From positions 26,456,501 through 26,520,500 of the forward strand of contig NC_092580.1 in the NCBI RefSeq assembly GCF_037975245.1: a stretch of 64,000 bases of DNA, written 5' to 3'. Made by a program: the position numbers and the translations under genes. This DNA is from Apostichopus japonicus. Its lineage: Eukaryota; Echinodermata; Holothuroidea; Aspidochirotida; Stichopodidae. Positions 45,615 through 58,079 of this stretch are shown one piece after another. The notes under the pieces were generated by a model. It did not search any database. It was not told where the DNA came from and saw only the letters and a program-made list of their open reading frames with translations. The first letter of the stretch is position 1. Every line of letters begins with the position of its first letter.

Positions 45615-48440
45615 TTTATAAACATACACCAGGGAGCCATAACAACTCCCTGCATACACATGATAAAGCAAGCATGGTAGCAGATTATCTCGTTGGGTAG
45701 CGTATGTGCATCGAGGGGAGGAGTATATGGGCTTCGTAGCGATGATAGAAAACAAAATAATGGGATAATAGTTGACTTGAGACGCAATTGGCTGATAGTA
45801 CTTACACAGTTACTTATACGGATTAGCTTCAACCGCGGGTTTAACTGAGCCGTTAAATGTATTTGGTAATTTTAGCCAAACTTTCACTATTTCTGCACAT
45901 AGATGTTTGTCTGTTTTCTTTATGTTAGGGAGGGTGATGTAATCTACCTGCTATTACTTTAAGGTTAAAACATACATTGACTGGACAACCAGGGAAAACG
46001 CCGGGCCAGAGAGGAGTTGTGCGTGCAGATAATTAGTATGTGTTCAGTGTATAGGCCTGTGTGGAGAAGGCAAATATGACACTCTATTTGCAAAGCCTAC
46101 ATGACTTTTAAGGAAATGATATAGTTGTGTTGGATATCCATTACACATATTGGTCATACAAACAGCTATTATTTTCTGTTAAAACACTGATTATTGATTT
46201 GACCCTGGAATGGGATCAATTTAGAATGCTTGATAAGGTATCAATCATACCGGATATTAGTCAGAACCGGTATCGGCACAACACTATTGAAGACCACTAA
46301 AGGATTGAAATGCATGTGGTGCGAAATGTGGGTCAAATGGAAGTATTTCTTGACACCTTAGCTTAGGATATTCGTTTAACGCCATGGGTGGGGTGGTGAA
46401 GGGCTTTGTACAGAATAACGAAGGTACATTGAGTAACCAACGTTTCAGTATATATAATAGTGATGAGTAGACATAGTTACGATGGAGACCACACAGTGTG
46501 ACGATTGACTGTGTCAGTCCATGAGGAAATACTTAGAACATGCTACCTTACATTTGTCAGTGTGCCTCTAAGATCATTGTAGAACTAATTGCTACGCTCA
46601 CTGTTGTGGACACTAACACAATAATTCAGTCATTGATGAATATTGCGCAAATAGTTGTCCTATATACAGAATAAAATATATATGTGATAGTTAGTCACGC
46701 TGACAGATACACTGTCGTGTGTTATCGATTCAGCCATATCAATTCTGCCATACACTGATCCGCCATTTTAAAAACTGATAAATATAAACTACATGGTTAT
46801 TCAATGCGTTGGACATTCGTTTGGAAATATCACACACCACTTCCCCACAAAATGGCAAATTATATGACAGAGAAAGTGATCTCGACTGAACTGTTCCTAA
46901 GGCCACCGAAATCCAAAGAGATAGCTTGGCATGCATGAACCAGTTGTGCTGAGCCTCAGTACGCCGATTCAAATAGCGATTCAAACAGGCTTAACCTTTT
47001 CACCCTGTGTTTCTATGGATTACTCCAGAACTGTTTTCCATCTGTGCAAACTCTGAGCAATGTGATCATCATGAGAACAAACAATAAAAGAATTCGCAAA
47101 TTTTGGTATTTTCTTTACTTCAAATTGATAGATGAACTGTACAGTTGAGTTAGCTGCTTTACAAGGTTTTTAATTATTCTACGTTGGACGTCAAATGACC
47201 TTTTAGAAAGTAGCCTCAATACCCCGGGCACATTTCAACACTGCACTCACCTCACGTGACCTTTCCCCCTCACCCCCCAAAAAAGAAGATAGTTCTAACA
47301 AGCTAGTACCCATGTCGTGGTACTCACTATTGAGAATGAGATTGTACTTGGTGAGTAAGTTTTCTTACAAGGGTTTACTATCAACTGGTGACATCAAATG
47401 ACCCTTTGCCTCCACCAATAGCAGTTGAAATTGCGATGTCACGAAGACAGGGTTTACATAACAAAGTATGACGATTTGTTTCTCTTTGGCTTTGGCAAGA
47501 AATCAAAATAGAAAATACTAACAACAACAAATTCAATCTCGAAAAGGTATGTTTTATTGCTACCATGGAGTACAAGGTTGACTAGTTTAAAGGGTATTTT
47601 TTACTTTGCCGACAAGTATAGCTAGGATTCTTTCAAATGGGGAGGGGGGGGGGGGGGGATATTACGTTTAAGCTCTCTAAGGGCTTACATTAATAAACGC
47701 CTCTCATTCGAAAACAAATTAAACAAAACACATTTTCTCAGTCATCACCCTCCACCAGCAGTCTTTCTAAGCTGATGTTTTACTGGTTACTCATAATAAT
47801 CATAATCCGATGTCAGCTCTGCTATTGCTGCTAATATTCAGTGATAACATTTGCAATACATTTAAAATTTGTACTCTCCATGCCGACGACCCCCCCCCCC
47901 CCCCCCGTTGCATTCTTATTCACAGTGTTTCCAGTTTGTGGTACCTTCCAGTTGTCTAAAACGGATGAGCAAGATATATATTTAGTAGACCTGTCAATTT
48001 CGTTAGATTGGTGCTCTCGTAAATTAATGCTTTATTTTTGAAGTTAAATGTTATGAGTATAGGTCATTACTATATAGTTCCGTAGCACATTCAGGGACAA
48101 TATTCTGATGGGCATGAAATGAAATGTTTGTTTTCTTAGGCAAGAAAAGTTTACTTTAAAATATAAAACAAGAACATTGTGTTACTTTAGAAAGTACTAT
48201 ATCTTTAGTAAGTCAATATACAAAACTTTCCCATCGAAGATTGCGATTATATCTAAACATAATGATGTCCATACAATGGGTTGTCTATACTACTGAACCT
48301 TTGTCGAGGTGTTACACTGCGGAGTAGCATCATAAATCAATATATGATTATATGTTAACTAGAATTAGGTATGAAAGTCGAAGAGTTGACAGAAGACTAT
48401 ATAGAAATACCGTTAATGTACGAATGTAAAATGGTTATCA
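45615..48440. other. intergenic sequence
   Basis: No coding exon is seen. A single unit of the ~140-bp dispersed repeat lies near 47370-47440, a G-run at 47640-47659 and a C-run at 47889-47906. Confidence 0.4.
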
Positions 48441-48828
48441 TGAACAGAGGCGATGGAACCGGGGGTTGGGGAGGGCTAGAGCAGGGGGCAGTGCAGAGCA
48501 GGCGGACCTAAAATGAAGTACCTGAATAGAGCAGCTCCTTTTCATCAATGAAAAATTGCACATTTCTTTGCGGTGAAAATTACCCTTTTGGAGTATTTGT
48601 TATATGTTCATAAATTACAAAGACATTGTTATTAAACAGTGTCCTTTTTTGGTAAGAAACAAATGCTATTGAAATTGTGGAATCTATGGTAAAGACTGCA
48701 CAGCACAAGCGGTCTATTATGTCGGAACGTTTTGAAATGAACTTTGCGGATATTGCTCTGAGACGTTTGTAACCCCGACCCTCCCTCACACCCCCAGTCT
48801 GAAGCTTATCCCACCGCCTCTGTTCACG
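48441..48828. mobile_element. TIR element (MITE) just 3' of the Ly6 gene
   Basis: Perfect 12-bp inverted ends TGAACAGAGGCG/CGCCTCTGTTCA enclose 388 bp; the left end continues ATGGAACCGGGG as in the hAT-like group. I could not define a clean target duplication. On the minus strand it begins about 70 bp past the Ly6 stop codon, so it probably forms part of the 3' UTR. Confidence 0.65.
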
Positions 48829-48899
48829 ACCACATGTTGAACTACTGATACGCAGTATGTACGCCAGTCATATCGAAGACATATGTACTAGTTAAAAAT

Positions 48900-50161
48900 C
48901 TAATTAAGAAAGAAAGCTTGGAGGATAACGACCATCATCGAGAGAAAGACTACGGCTGGATTTGTAGCGATGTTCAAAGCGCTGTTACAGAGATCCCCAC
49001 TGCAGGTACACGCATTAACGTCGTTAACGGTAAGACCACCGGCTTCTAAAGCTTTAATTTGCTGCTCTAGTTCTGGATTTTGGGCGGCCAGTTGTGCTTC
49101 GTCCAGGCACCCGTCAGCTCCTTCAGAGCAAGTTCCCAAGGCGAAGTCAACGTCAAAAAGGCCTTGATCTGAAAGATGAATGCAATTGTTAATATTAAAA
49201 ATCGGCAAAGCGCAATGTATTTTCTTTCTAGCTATATGGTGACTTGTATTGCCATGACATACATTATTCACCTGGGGGAGGGTATACGTTTCCGTTTGGT
49301 GGGTACTTGACCCAAAAAATAAGAACACAGACGTGAGGGGGGGGGGGTTGGTGTGGTGTGGTGGGTTGGGTTGGGAGCACTTAAAAAGTCGGGCTTAAGT
49401 GGTTCTATTAGACTAACAGTGGGAATATGATTTGCCTTTAGTTGAAACAGGAACTGTATAAGATCGGATCTTATATCGCAGGTACGAATTTCTCTTGCTT
49501 CTTTCGTCGCCTGTAAATGAGAAGTGATCTAACAAATGCGTCAACCATTAATAAACTAAAAATAATAAGTATTTAAGAGCTAGACCACACTAACCCCTCT
49601 CCACCTCTACCGTCTCCGCGTTGGTGCACAGCTGGATGTCGAAGATGGTCATCGCTTTCATTGAGACTTACGAAGAAAAGAATGTCTTTTCCACTGTAGT
49701 CTAACATTAGTGAGCTCTAGCTTTAAATGAGGAGCTTATTTCTTATACGGGATGCATGGTTTATGATTTATAGTAAAGGGAAATCAAATATATATTTACA
49801 ACTGTAGGAGGCGGTCACCAAACCACATTTGCCTGGGCACGTGACTTCTGACTGTGGTTGGTTAGTGTCATCAAAGGCGTCGCAAATAGCGTCATAGATC
49901 GAATCATGACTACTGCATACTAATGAGTAACTTTGATAGCATCGCGATCCATCTACTAAAGATGAGACAAGAGAACAAAGGATATGTGAATATGATTTAG
50001 TGAGTGAAACAAGAAGAAAATGGATAAGTTACTATTGTTAAGGGGGTGAAAGAAGAAAGCAAAGGATATGTTACTATTATTTAGTGAATGAAACAAGTAA
50101 AAAAAAGAGAGCTAATACTAATATGTTTTGTAATTCCTGCAAAGCCAAGGTTTATAGTATA

Positions 50162-50242
<81 letters not shown>

Positions 50243-50783
50243 TATAAACCTTGGCTTTGCAGGAATTACAAAACATATTAGCTCTCTTTTCTTTATATAT
50301 ATGGGCTCAATAATGACGGAAATTAACACACCTCTAATTTGCTTTGTACATTTTATATATCATTTATCTTGAAAGACAGCTAAACTGTTTACTCATGGTA
50401 TCAGGAAGCGACAGCATCAATTCAGTGGAAAAGAAAGCAAAACTGAATGGACCAAGAATATTCCAAGTGTATCCGCTTTAAGTGGAAATAAAACCAACAC
50501 GGAAGTTACAAAGGAAAGAAGCTTCATGTCGCGAAAGTAAGTAATGGTTACCTTGATTTAACACGAAGGAAATACATATCTGCCAACAGGAAACCGTTTG
50601 GAGAGTAAGGAACTCGAGTTAAGTATTTCTTGAAAACTCCTAGAAATTTAGCATGCTATAATTTGGGCCTATATATAAAAATTGACTACCATTAACGTAC
50701 AGTAGGAAATGAAAACTAAACTGATACTCACCGGTAAGGGCAAAACCAAAAACGGTCGCAAAAAGGAACAGTGCATTCGTCAT
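48900..50783 (-). CDS. Ly6/three-finger GPI-anchored protein
   Basis: Three coding exons on the minus strand, all with phase-1 introns: 50783-50732, 49952-49800 and 49168-48900. The product is 157 residues. Exon 1 is a signal peptide (MTNALFLFATVFGFALTG). The mature part has ten cysteines, beginning CYQSYSLVC, and ends with ACTCSGDLCN, the classic Ly6/uPAR C-terminal motif. It is followed by a hydrophobic tail (AVVFLSMMVVILQAFF), the expected GPI-attachment signal. It should therefore act at the outer cell surface; ligand and role are unknown. The acceptor before the ATG (TATCGCCAG, just right of 50789) implies an upstream noncoding exon, for which 54110 is a good candidate. Intron 1 holds a large AT-cored palindrome. 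The signal-peptide exon is duplicated at 60415-60465. Exon 2's donor (T|GTAAAT) is the weakest splice site. Confidence 0.88.
50103..50294. repeat. long palindrome with (TA)n centre
   Basis: The left arm (50103-50157) and right arm (50241-50294) are near-perfect reverse complements: GTTTTGTAATTCCTGCAAAG...GGTTTATAGTA on the left is mirrored on the right. They differ mainly by one 6-bp indel (ACTAAT). The centre is an (AT)n tract of about 80 bp. It lies in intron 1 of the Ly6 gene and could extrude a cruciform. Confidence 0.9.
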
Positions 50784-53700
50784 TTTCACCTGGCGATAGA
50801 AAGAAAGACAGAATTCAAGGAAGAAAAATTAAGTTATCGTTAGCTTTGATTCTCAGAAATGTAATTATTTGAACCACTGACTGTGAGGTCGTGGCGAATT
50901 ATTTTTATCCCAGGCAAACGTGCAAGTATGAGGTGTTCATTGCACTGTAAAAGGTGTTCACAAGTTCATCATTATTTAGGGTATCAAACAGCGACAGAAA
51001 GAAAGAAAGAAACAGACAAACAATTAACAGACGAAGAAACAAAGAAAGAAAGAAATAGACAACAAAGAAACAGACGAACGAACAAACAGACGAACAAACA
51101 AACAAACATACAAACAAAGAAACAGAAAAACGAACGAACAAACAAAGAAACAGACAGCAGAACAAACGAACAAACAAACAGACACAATTTTCGAAATGTT
51201 CTTCTTAAGTATCAAATTACGCTATGAATTGTGTTTGAGAACAATTTTGCGCACCTCTTACTTATTGTTAATTGTATATACCAAAATCTTATTGGAATAA
51301 TATTACCTGGACTGCACAGCCAATTCATATGTTGTTAAGTTGGCTTTCTAACAGTCTTGTTCTTTCTGTTGTGTAGATTTTACATTTCTACAATATCAAC
51401 GACTTTACGACACATACACAGTATTAATCAAATTAAGATTTGTAATTCATCAAACTAAGACACCTTTCAATATATTGCTTACGCGATGGAAGGTTACTGC
51501 GCACGTACCTCATTATATTGATTTAATGGCAATATTTCTTCGACTAAACAACTTCATTTATTACTATTCATCCAATTCGTGTAGTGAATTGGTAAACTTA
51601 ATACTTTCTTCGAAAATTGTGACATAAATCATTTGACCATTTTATGGGATTATTGAGACGATATCATCTTGTAAATTTCTTTAACGTCGACTCAAAATGG
51701 ATGCCTTTATTATAATCTGTATACAATTCTCTGAGCGATTGGTTGTAATTGATTAAGATTTTACTTCTTCTTTTCTCTTGTCAGTTCTGTTAAACTACAG
51801 AATCAATCAATGCAATTTAAAAAAATGTACAGTTACAAATAGCAAGTTGTCAGATAAACTTCGAAAAATGATATGTTTATCTTGCTGAGTGTTGACCTAA
51901 AAATAGTATTATAAATAAATTTCTTCCAGAGCGCACATACGTTAGTTATCAAAACGTCCGGAACTCTTTACATGAGGAAATATGCATTCTATGAAACACT
52001 ATTCATTGATAATAATATGCTAATTCCATTATCTCGCCGAATCTATCTTTTTAATTGTCAGTCATTAGCGAATGTATAAGGAACGCAAACGATAAAACAT
52101 TTATATTCCCATCTACTAATTTGTTTCGATTACAATTATATTCTATTCATAGCTTATATATATACATTACGTACTTACTCGTTATATGCATGGGCGTCAA
52201 CGGTATATAACTGCACATGAGATCCCTTGTAATGTAATGACCATTTCAAGTAAGGGTGTTCTATATTACAACAAAAATACGTCATACATTCTATGACAGA
52301 TGCTATTTACAAACGCTACGTGCTGTCTGTGGAACCATTGTTTTGTGTGAAAAAAAGGTGCATGCTTGCGTTCTCGAAATCCGTGAAATGGCTAGGTTAA
52401 ACAGGGTAGTACTTGAGAGCACGTTATCGCATGTACAGTTCTCACTACACGAGTCATTGCAGTACACTTCATTGGTATATATATATGCGTCAAAAGGGAG
52501 AACATTTCCTATGATATTCCAAGTGAGGGTGTGGACAATTGGGTGCGTATAACCATGGATCTATAAAAGCTCCATGGTATAAATCAATGGATATTCATGA
52601 AGCTGCTACATACTGATTTGGAATTTGTTACATTCTTGCTTGATCCCCTTCGTTAAGAAATAAGCAGTGTAATATGCATCATGTTTTAAGCTCGAAAAGG
52701 ATTACCAAAGCCTTGCAATGCATAAAAACAAATTTTTAACATTAATCGATGCATAAATGACCCCGCATGTATTCTAAGTTTCTAATAACGAAACGAGAGC
52801 AGCAAAATATTAGACTACTGGCATCAAAGAGTGTAAACAGGGGGGGGGGGGGGTCGCTGGATTCAGGACTTCTGTAATGGTTCTTCTGAACCATGTTGGA
52901 ACTGGTGCGAATTCTTTGCAAATACCGTGTCTAGAACATATAATCAATTTGATTGGACTACATAGCGACTATGCATTGACGCTTTTTAATACAATCACAT
53001 CTCATAACAATTGGATTTCATTAGCTTGACTAGTCACTGTTTATTTCAAATACCGTTTTACTGTCTGTTATCCAGGTTGCGTTCTGAGTCTGTTTGGTCA
53101 AATCATTGTGGTCATATAACTCTGATAACCAAATTATGGGATTATGGATTTCCTATATGTTGTTGACCTTTTGAAATTTCAACTTAATTGATATGGTAAG
53201 AGAGAAACTGAATCATCATAGAGGTAAATATATTGGTGATTTATAGGTTGCTATATGCTATCATGGTGTATTGTCTACAAGGCCTTATGTGATGTCCAAA
53301 GAGTGTTAGCCCTGTACACATTTCATGTTTGTGTGTTGGGTCCGTGTTTATTAAAAATAGATCAAAGGTCATTTTGAGTCATTGAAAGACTGTCCAAAAC
53401 CTGAAAGCCACAATCATTATGTTATGACGCATGTATGTTACAAAAAAACAACTACGGCATGCATCTCAATTGCATAGATATGTCGCTCTGACACTATATA
53501 GAACGAACACACACTCACAATAGTCCCAACAAGTGGCATAGTTGCGCAAGAAGATGACGTTTATTATGTACTTGTTCCAGATCATTTAAACTGCAATCTG
53601 TCAACTGTCAAAGTCATCACCCAGATTCTACCAATGTTTAAAAATTCTTCACTCCCTCCGAAAAGTTACAACTTCTGTACTTGGACTGCCTTCTAACAAT

Positions 53701-54005
53701 GTTTAACTTTAAAGTAGCTACTAAGAGTGAGCTCGTAAATTTTGCCAAACGGATAAAATATGCATACAGAGGATACCGTATTCGATCGAACTAAGCCAAT
53801 TTTGACCTAATAAACATTACTTTTCGAGTAGTTCATAATTTCCTTTAGAGTTTGAATATTTTCGTCACCCAAACGATTTTCAAACTGGGAATAATCCCAT
53901 GCAAACTGTATATCCCTACATTGCTTACTTCAATTTACCCTTTTCCTTTCGGAAATATCCTGGTATTGCTGTGTGTAAACTAAACGAGTTTCTGTAAATG
54001 TAAAT
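50301..54005. repeat. segmental duplication, copy A
   Basis: Matches 59999-64000 in direct orientation from ATGGGCTCAATA onward. It covers the Ly6 signal-peptide exon and more than 3 kb upstream. Copy A alone has the GAAA/ACAAAC microsatellite (50985-51185) and about 470 bp at 52150-52615. Copy B alone has the insertions at 61795-62105 and 62280-63165. Confidence 0.9.
50985..51185. repeat. GAAA/ACAAAC microsatellite
   Basis: Purine-rich short repeats of AAGAAAG and AACAAAC, present only in copy A of the duplication. The Cys-Leu-Phe-Val ORFs on the minus strand are artefacts. Confidence 0.9.
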
Positions 54006-54109
54006 TAAAGTAAATGAACAACGGAAATTAGAATGGAAAATTATAAACAATAGACATTTTACGGGCCTTAGTATTCATAGATACATATTAAAATCAATTA
54101 CAGTCTTAC

Positions 54110-54205
54110 CTGTAAATTGTTTTGCAAACCCTCGCACTGCAGTCTTAAGTTTTACTGAATATAGCTGCTTACAGTCTGTTAGCGGAATGAATAACTGAGC
54201 TGCGC
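54110..54205 (-). other. candidate noncoding 5' exon and promoter of the Ly6 gene
   Basis: On the minus strand a segment ending AAACAATTTACAG is followed by the donor GTAAGACTG. Joined to the acceptor right of 50789 it would supply the 5' UTR. Upstream (54200-54260) is a CAAT-like and GGGCGGAG-containing stretch. There is no transcript evidence. Confidence 0.4.
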
Positions 54206-54796
54206 AATAACTAAGCAAGCACATTTGAACAACTCTCTTTAGACTCCGCCCATAATATCGTCCAATCAGTTAATGCCAAGTTTACAGAAAAATACCCCAA
54301 AAAGGAATGTGAGTGTGATAATTACAATACCGTTCACGTACGCCTTCTTTTCCATGTTTCAAGTACGTACAATGTTAGAAGTCTGTGTATTGTAGTTTCA
54401 GTTTATTGTTTCTACGTATCCTCCAAACAGTCGGAGATATTTCCTCACGAAAAACCCGTTATTGCGCAATTGTAAGCCACGAGAAGCTTAACCGGAAGTA
54501 GTCAAACTACTCTCTTCCAAATTGCGAAGTTGCGCGAATCCAATAAGCCTTTATCGCGATCTCACCGCCGCCTCGAATGCGGGGCAATGTCAGAGGTCAC
54601 GGAAGATATACAGTAGGCGCTGCCATGGATACTAATGTACACGTACACATAATACTACACGACTAGCGTACGTTACAGCGATAGTTTAGATGAGATTGAA
54701 CATTGGAGCGTTCAAGCTATGAAGGATTTTCTGCGGGTTTGAGGGTTGAAAACCACTGATTGAAAAAAGGAACTGCAGTCACTTGTAAACTCGGCA

Positions 54797-55060
54797 ATGT
54801 ATGTATGTATGTATGTGTGTATGTATATTAGATCCTCCTGCAAGCAGGAACTCGCGAAGAAGCCTCATTGGCTTATCAAAGCCGCAAGCTGACCGAAGTC
54901 AGTCTCTTACATTCATATTAAACGTCCATGATTATGAATTGTTAATTGTCAACAACTCTGTAACTGGACGACATACATTAATCTGGGAGTGACTCGAACC
55001 GGGGACCTTGTGATTGAAAGGCACCGGCGTTAACCACTGAGATAACTCTCCAAAAATGTC
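54797..55060 (-). repeat. tRNA-derived SINE
   Basis: On the minus strand it starts with a tRNA-like head: A box TATCTCAGTGGTTAA and B box GGTTCGAGTC, with loop GCCTTTCAATCAC. A body with GACTTCGGTCAGCTTGCGGC follows, and it ends in a (TACA)n-like tail (54797-54830). The length, about 260 bp, is normal for a SINE. It is a different family from the hammerhead-bearing repeats. Confidence 0.75.
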
Positions 55061-55740
55061 AGAATGTTAGAAGCATACCCCATAAAAGTTGGGTTGTCCT
55101 TGAGAAAAAGACAGGGGAAATTCGCAGTGCATACTGCACCTGATTTGCAGGGTGAGTGTATATTTCATTCAGACCAATATTAATTCACATATTGACTATA
55201 TGTGTCCTCCTTAATTATCCCCAATAACTTCGTTGTCATAAGCTGTAGGCCCTTATGGATTTTGTTATTTTTGAAAGAAGCAATGTAGGGAATTTGGAGT
55301 TATGGTAATGAGGTAGAGATTTTAGAACTTTCACAGATACATATACCCTCCCAATCCGCTTATTAACTCCATCAATGTCATGTCCAATTATAACTTTTGC
55401 GCTATGTACTACATGTGTCTTAGATTTTATAAATCATTATGTCACCAATGGGCACACATCATGCCTTCAAGGTCAAGGGGTTCTAACCATGGGTACAGTA
55501 GCATATTTTTTTTTAATTTGTCCTTTTGAATCAGAAATTTATATGTACCCATAAATGTTTAGAAGTGAATATAAAGTCCTGATCATGATTTACGCCTACA
55601 TCCTTTTTAATGCTCTTCAAAAAATTTCCCGGAACACGACTTCTTCGAGAAAATCCTGGACTTGCACTTGAGAACTACAAATCATTTCTCTTATATTCAT
55701 TGCTAATTTTTTCTCCTTTCTTTTCCTATTTTCCATTGAC

Positions 55741-57860
55741 TTGGTTACAACCATGCTGTGGCAGTTGTCTTTAAAGTACATGACGGGTCAATCTGCAGCT
55801 GTTCCTTGCACATCGAAACAGTGCATTTGGAATGTATACAAAGGAATGCCGGTGGCCACTGTCCTTGAGGGAAAGAAATCCCTGGCTTGGAATGGACAAG
55901 ACCAAGTTATTTCAAGAAAGGTGAAGTAAATGTCCCAAACTCTGAAATAATACTACAACTTCCTCAGTGGAATTTTGTAACTAGTTTAGTATGTCAGGTG
56001 GAGCATGCATCTTTCACTGTTTGCATTCTCAACTATATGTATGAGAAGCAAACAATTTTTTGCCACGAACATGAAGAAATGTGAACTTTGATCGAAAAAG
56101 CTTTTAAATCTGAGCAAATCAGTTTTGGAAAATAGCATTTATGAATCAAATTTTCATCAAATTTATTTTTACGCTTATCTTGTGATGTATGACCAGGTAA
56201 ACATCTCAAATCTGTATTGATTATAAAATATATAAAATAGTAAGTGGAAATTCAAAGTGCTTTTTCATGATCAATATTTAAGCGATTTGAATGATTTTTT
56301 GTTTTGTTATTTCATGACTTAATATATTGTAAAGCAATTAAGCATTTGTGTTGCATAAACGCATCCATATACAGTAGCACTTAAACAGTAAATGAATTCT
56401 AAACTGAATTACCTAGGACAAATTAGATTTTGTCCCTTGACAAATGAAGAAAAAAATCTGACTATTTGACATTTGACATTTAGACAAGGAATGTTGACAG
56501 GCTGACTTGAGTGACTGCCTCAACTGGTGTACATTCAACTCAACCCAAAATCAACTACACGTTGCGGAACAACAAACTTTCATGAGACTTTGAATCTTGC
56601 CATAAGCAAAATTTCCCATTACAGATGACCAGTGGTGCAGCCAGTGTCATTTTAAGAGTGCCAGACTTTTTTGGAGGAAAGTCAATTCCTTAAGCCAAAT
56701 TTTGTTATTGCATTAACTTTAACACAAATTACATCTGCACTGGACCTTTTATTATTTCAGCTGAAAAGACAAAACCCAGTAATGCATCATAGCATCTGTT
56801 TTTATCCGGTGCGCTCTTCCAAAACCAAACCTCCAGTTCAGGGCTTGGTTGATGCGCTTTTTCCAAGCTGCCAAAGTTCTTCGGTTTTCAGGTTCTTGGA
56901 AACGCGTCAGGCACCACAGTACTCTCCAGCTGAAGATTTTATCATAACAGTTGAAGAAGATATTCCAACAACTGCACCTCCACTGTGGATGCCTGAACTT
57001 GCCTGTAGTTGTAATACGGTAGAGGAATTTAGGACGATTCTGCCACACTATGCATCAGAGGAGGCGGATGCAATTGAACAGGTTACGCGTGGACAGTCAG
57101 AGAGCAAAGACTGGTTTGAACAACGTTCAGGGAGGGTAACAGCATCCAACATGAGGGCTGTCATGACGAGGAATCGAACACTTAAAGATGAGGGCTCATC
57201 ATCACGCAAGGATCTGGTTCCCTTGATCAAGCGTTTAATGGGCAATGAAGCCCTTGACTCTAATTTGCCAACTTGAAGTATGGTAGGCTGACAGAGCCAA
57301 CTGCTCGTAAGTATTACCAAACTTTGCAAAAGGAAAGGGGGCACCAGAAAATCGAAGTTCCTATCATTACTTGTAAAAGGTTTTTGACCTTATTGTATTC
57401 AAATATGTTCGAACTGGCACAAGAATGTTACCAATAAAGATACCAAGCGTGGTAAAAAAATAAAAAATAAAATCGAAGTTTGAGAATGTGGGTTGTTTAT
57501 CATTCCAGACGAAGTTTTCTTGGGCGCATCACCAGATGGGTTGATGCAGTGTGTGTGCAGTGGGCAAGGAATTTTGGAAATAAAATGCGGCAGGACCACA
57601 GAGGAACCAGGAGCACAAAGCTGTGCCTTTTAACTGAAAATGAAAGCGGTCTTCCAAAGTTGTAAAAGAACCGTGCATACTACCTTCAAGTTCAGGCTCA
57701 GCTACAGGCGACAGCAAGACAGTGGTGTGATTGATTTGTTTACACTCCTCACGGGTTTCATCGGGAGAGAATTTTTGTTGACAGCTGTATGTGGGAAGAT
57801 GCCGTTGCAGAAGTAGAGGAGTTTTTTTTAAGTATATGGTGCCTTAACTTGTGTTTCGTA
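55741..57860 (+). pseudogene. SWIM-type / YqaJ-nuclease protein (transposon-like), broken
   Basis: YqaJ is the lambda-exonuclease-like fold found with a SWIM finger in proteins of ISL2EU-type DNA transposons and domesticated relatives. Here 55743-55850 has YNHAVAVVFKV (SWIM, with C changed to Y) and, after a frameshift, CTSKQCIWN. An exon-like segment starts at the acceptor ATTATTTCAG (ending 56760) and runs through EQVTRGQSESKDWFEQRSGR and VTASNMR. It continues, shifted, as LKYGRLTEPTARKYY, then FLGASPDGLM and GILEIKCG (catalytic D and ExK), and WCDLFVYTPHGFHRERIFVD-like sequence near 57730. At least three frameshifts, an in-frame stop and a 109-bp insertion (57360-57468) mean it cannot encode a full protein. 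The best open part is 56671-57276. Confidence 0.8.
57360..57468 (+). mobile_element. tiny polyadenylated retro-insertion with 12-bp TSD
   Basis: A 109-bp insert breaks the YqaJ reading frame and is flanked by AAAATCGAAGTT on both sides (57348-57359, 57469-57480). It ends in an A-rich tail, and AATAAA (57433-57438) lies about 15 bp before it. This is the pattern of a 5'-truncated mRNA end inserted by LINE machinery. Confidence 0.75.
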
Positions 57861-58079
57861 AGATACGAGACTCTCTGTTACAGTTTCCTCCTGATCCTTT
57901 ACCAAACCCCTGCTTTTTCACCAATGCCAACCGAAGCAAAGCACAAGCTCCCTCCCAACCAAAAAGTACTGCGTTATTAAACCAGAATGCAAGATGCATT
58001 GAGGTTTCGATGACTTCAATGCACTGGACTTGTTAGTATAATCAGAACTAGCTTTTACAATAACACTATGGCATGTTAA

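Noticed and set aside
50905-51215. Cys/Leu/Phe/Val-rich ORFs resembling a membrane protein
   Set aside because: They are frames through a GAAA/ACAAAC microsatellite that is missing from the duplicate copy.
54960-55060. Functional tRNA gene
   Set aside because: A and B boxes are present but the cloverleaf stems do not close and a SINE body with a repetitive tail follows.
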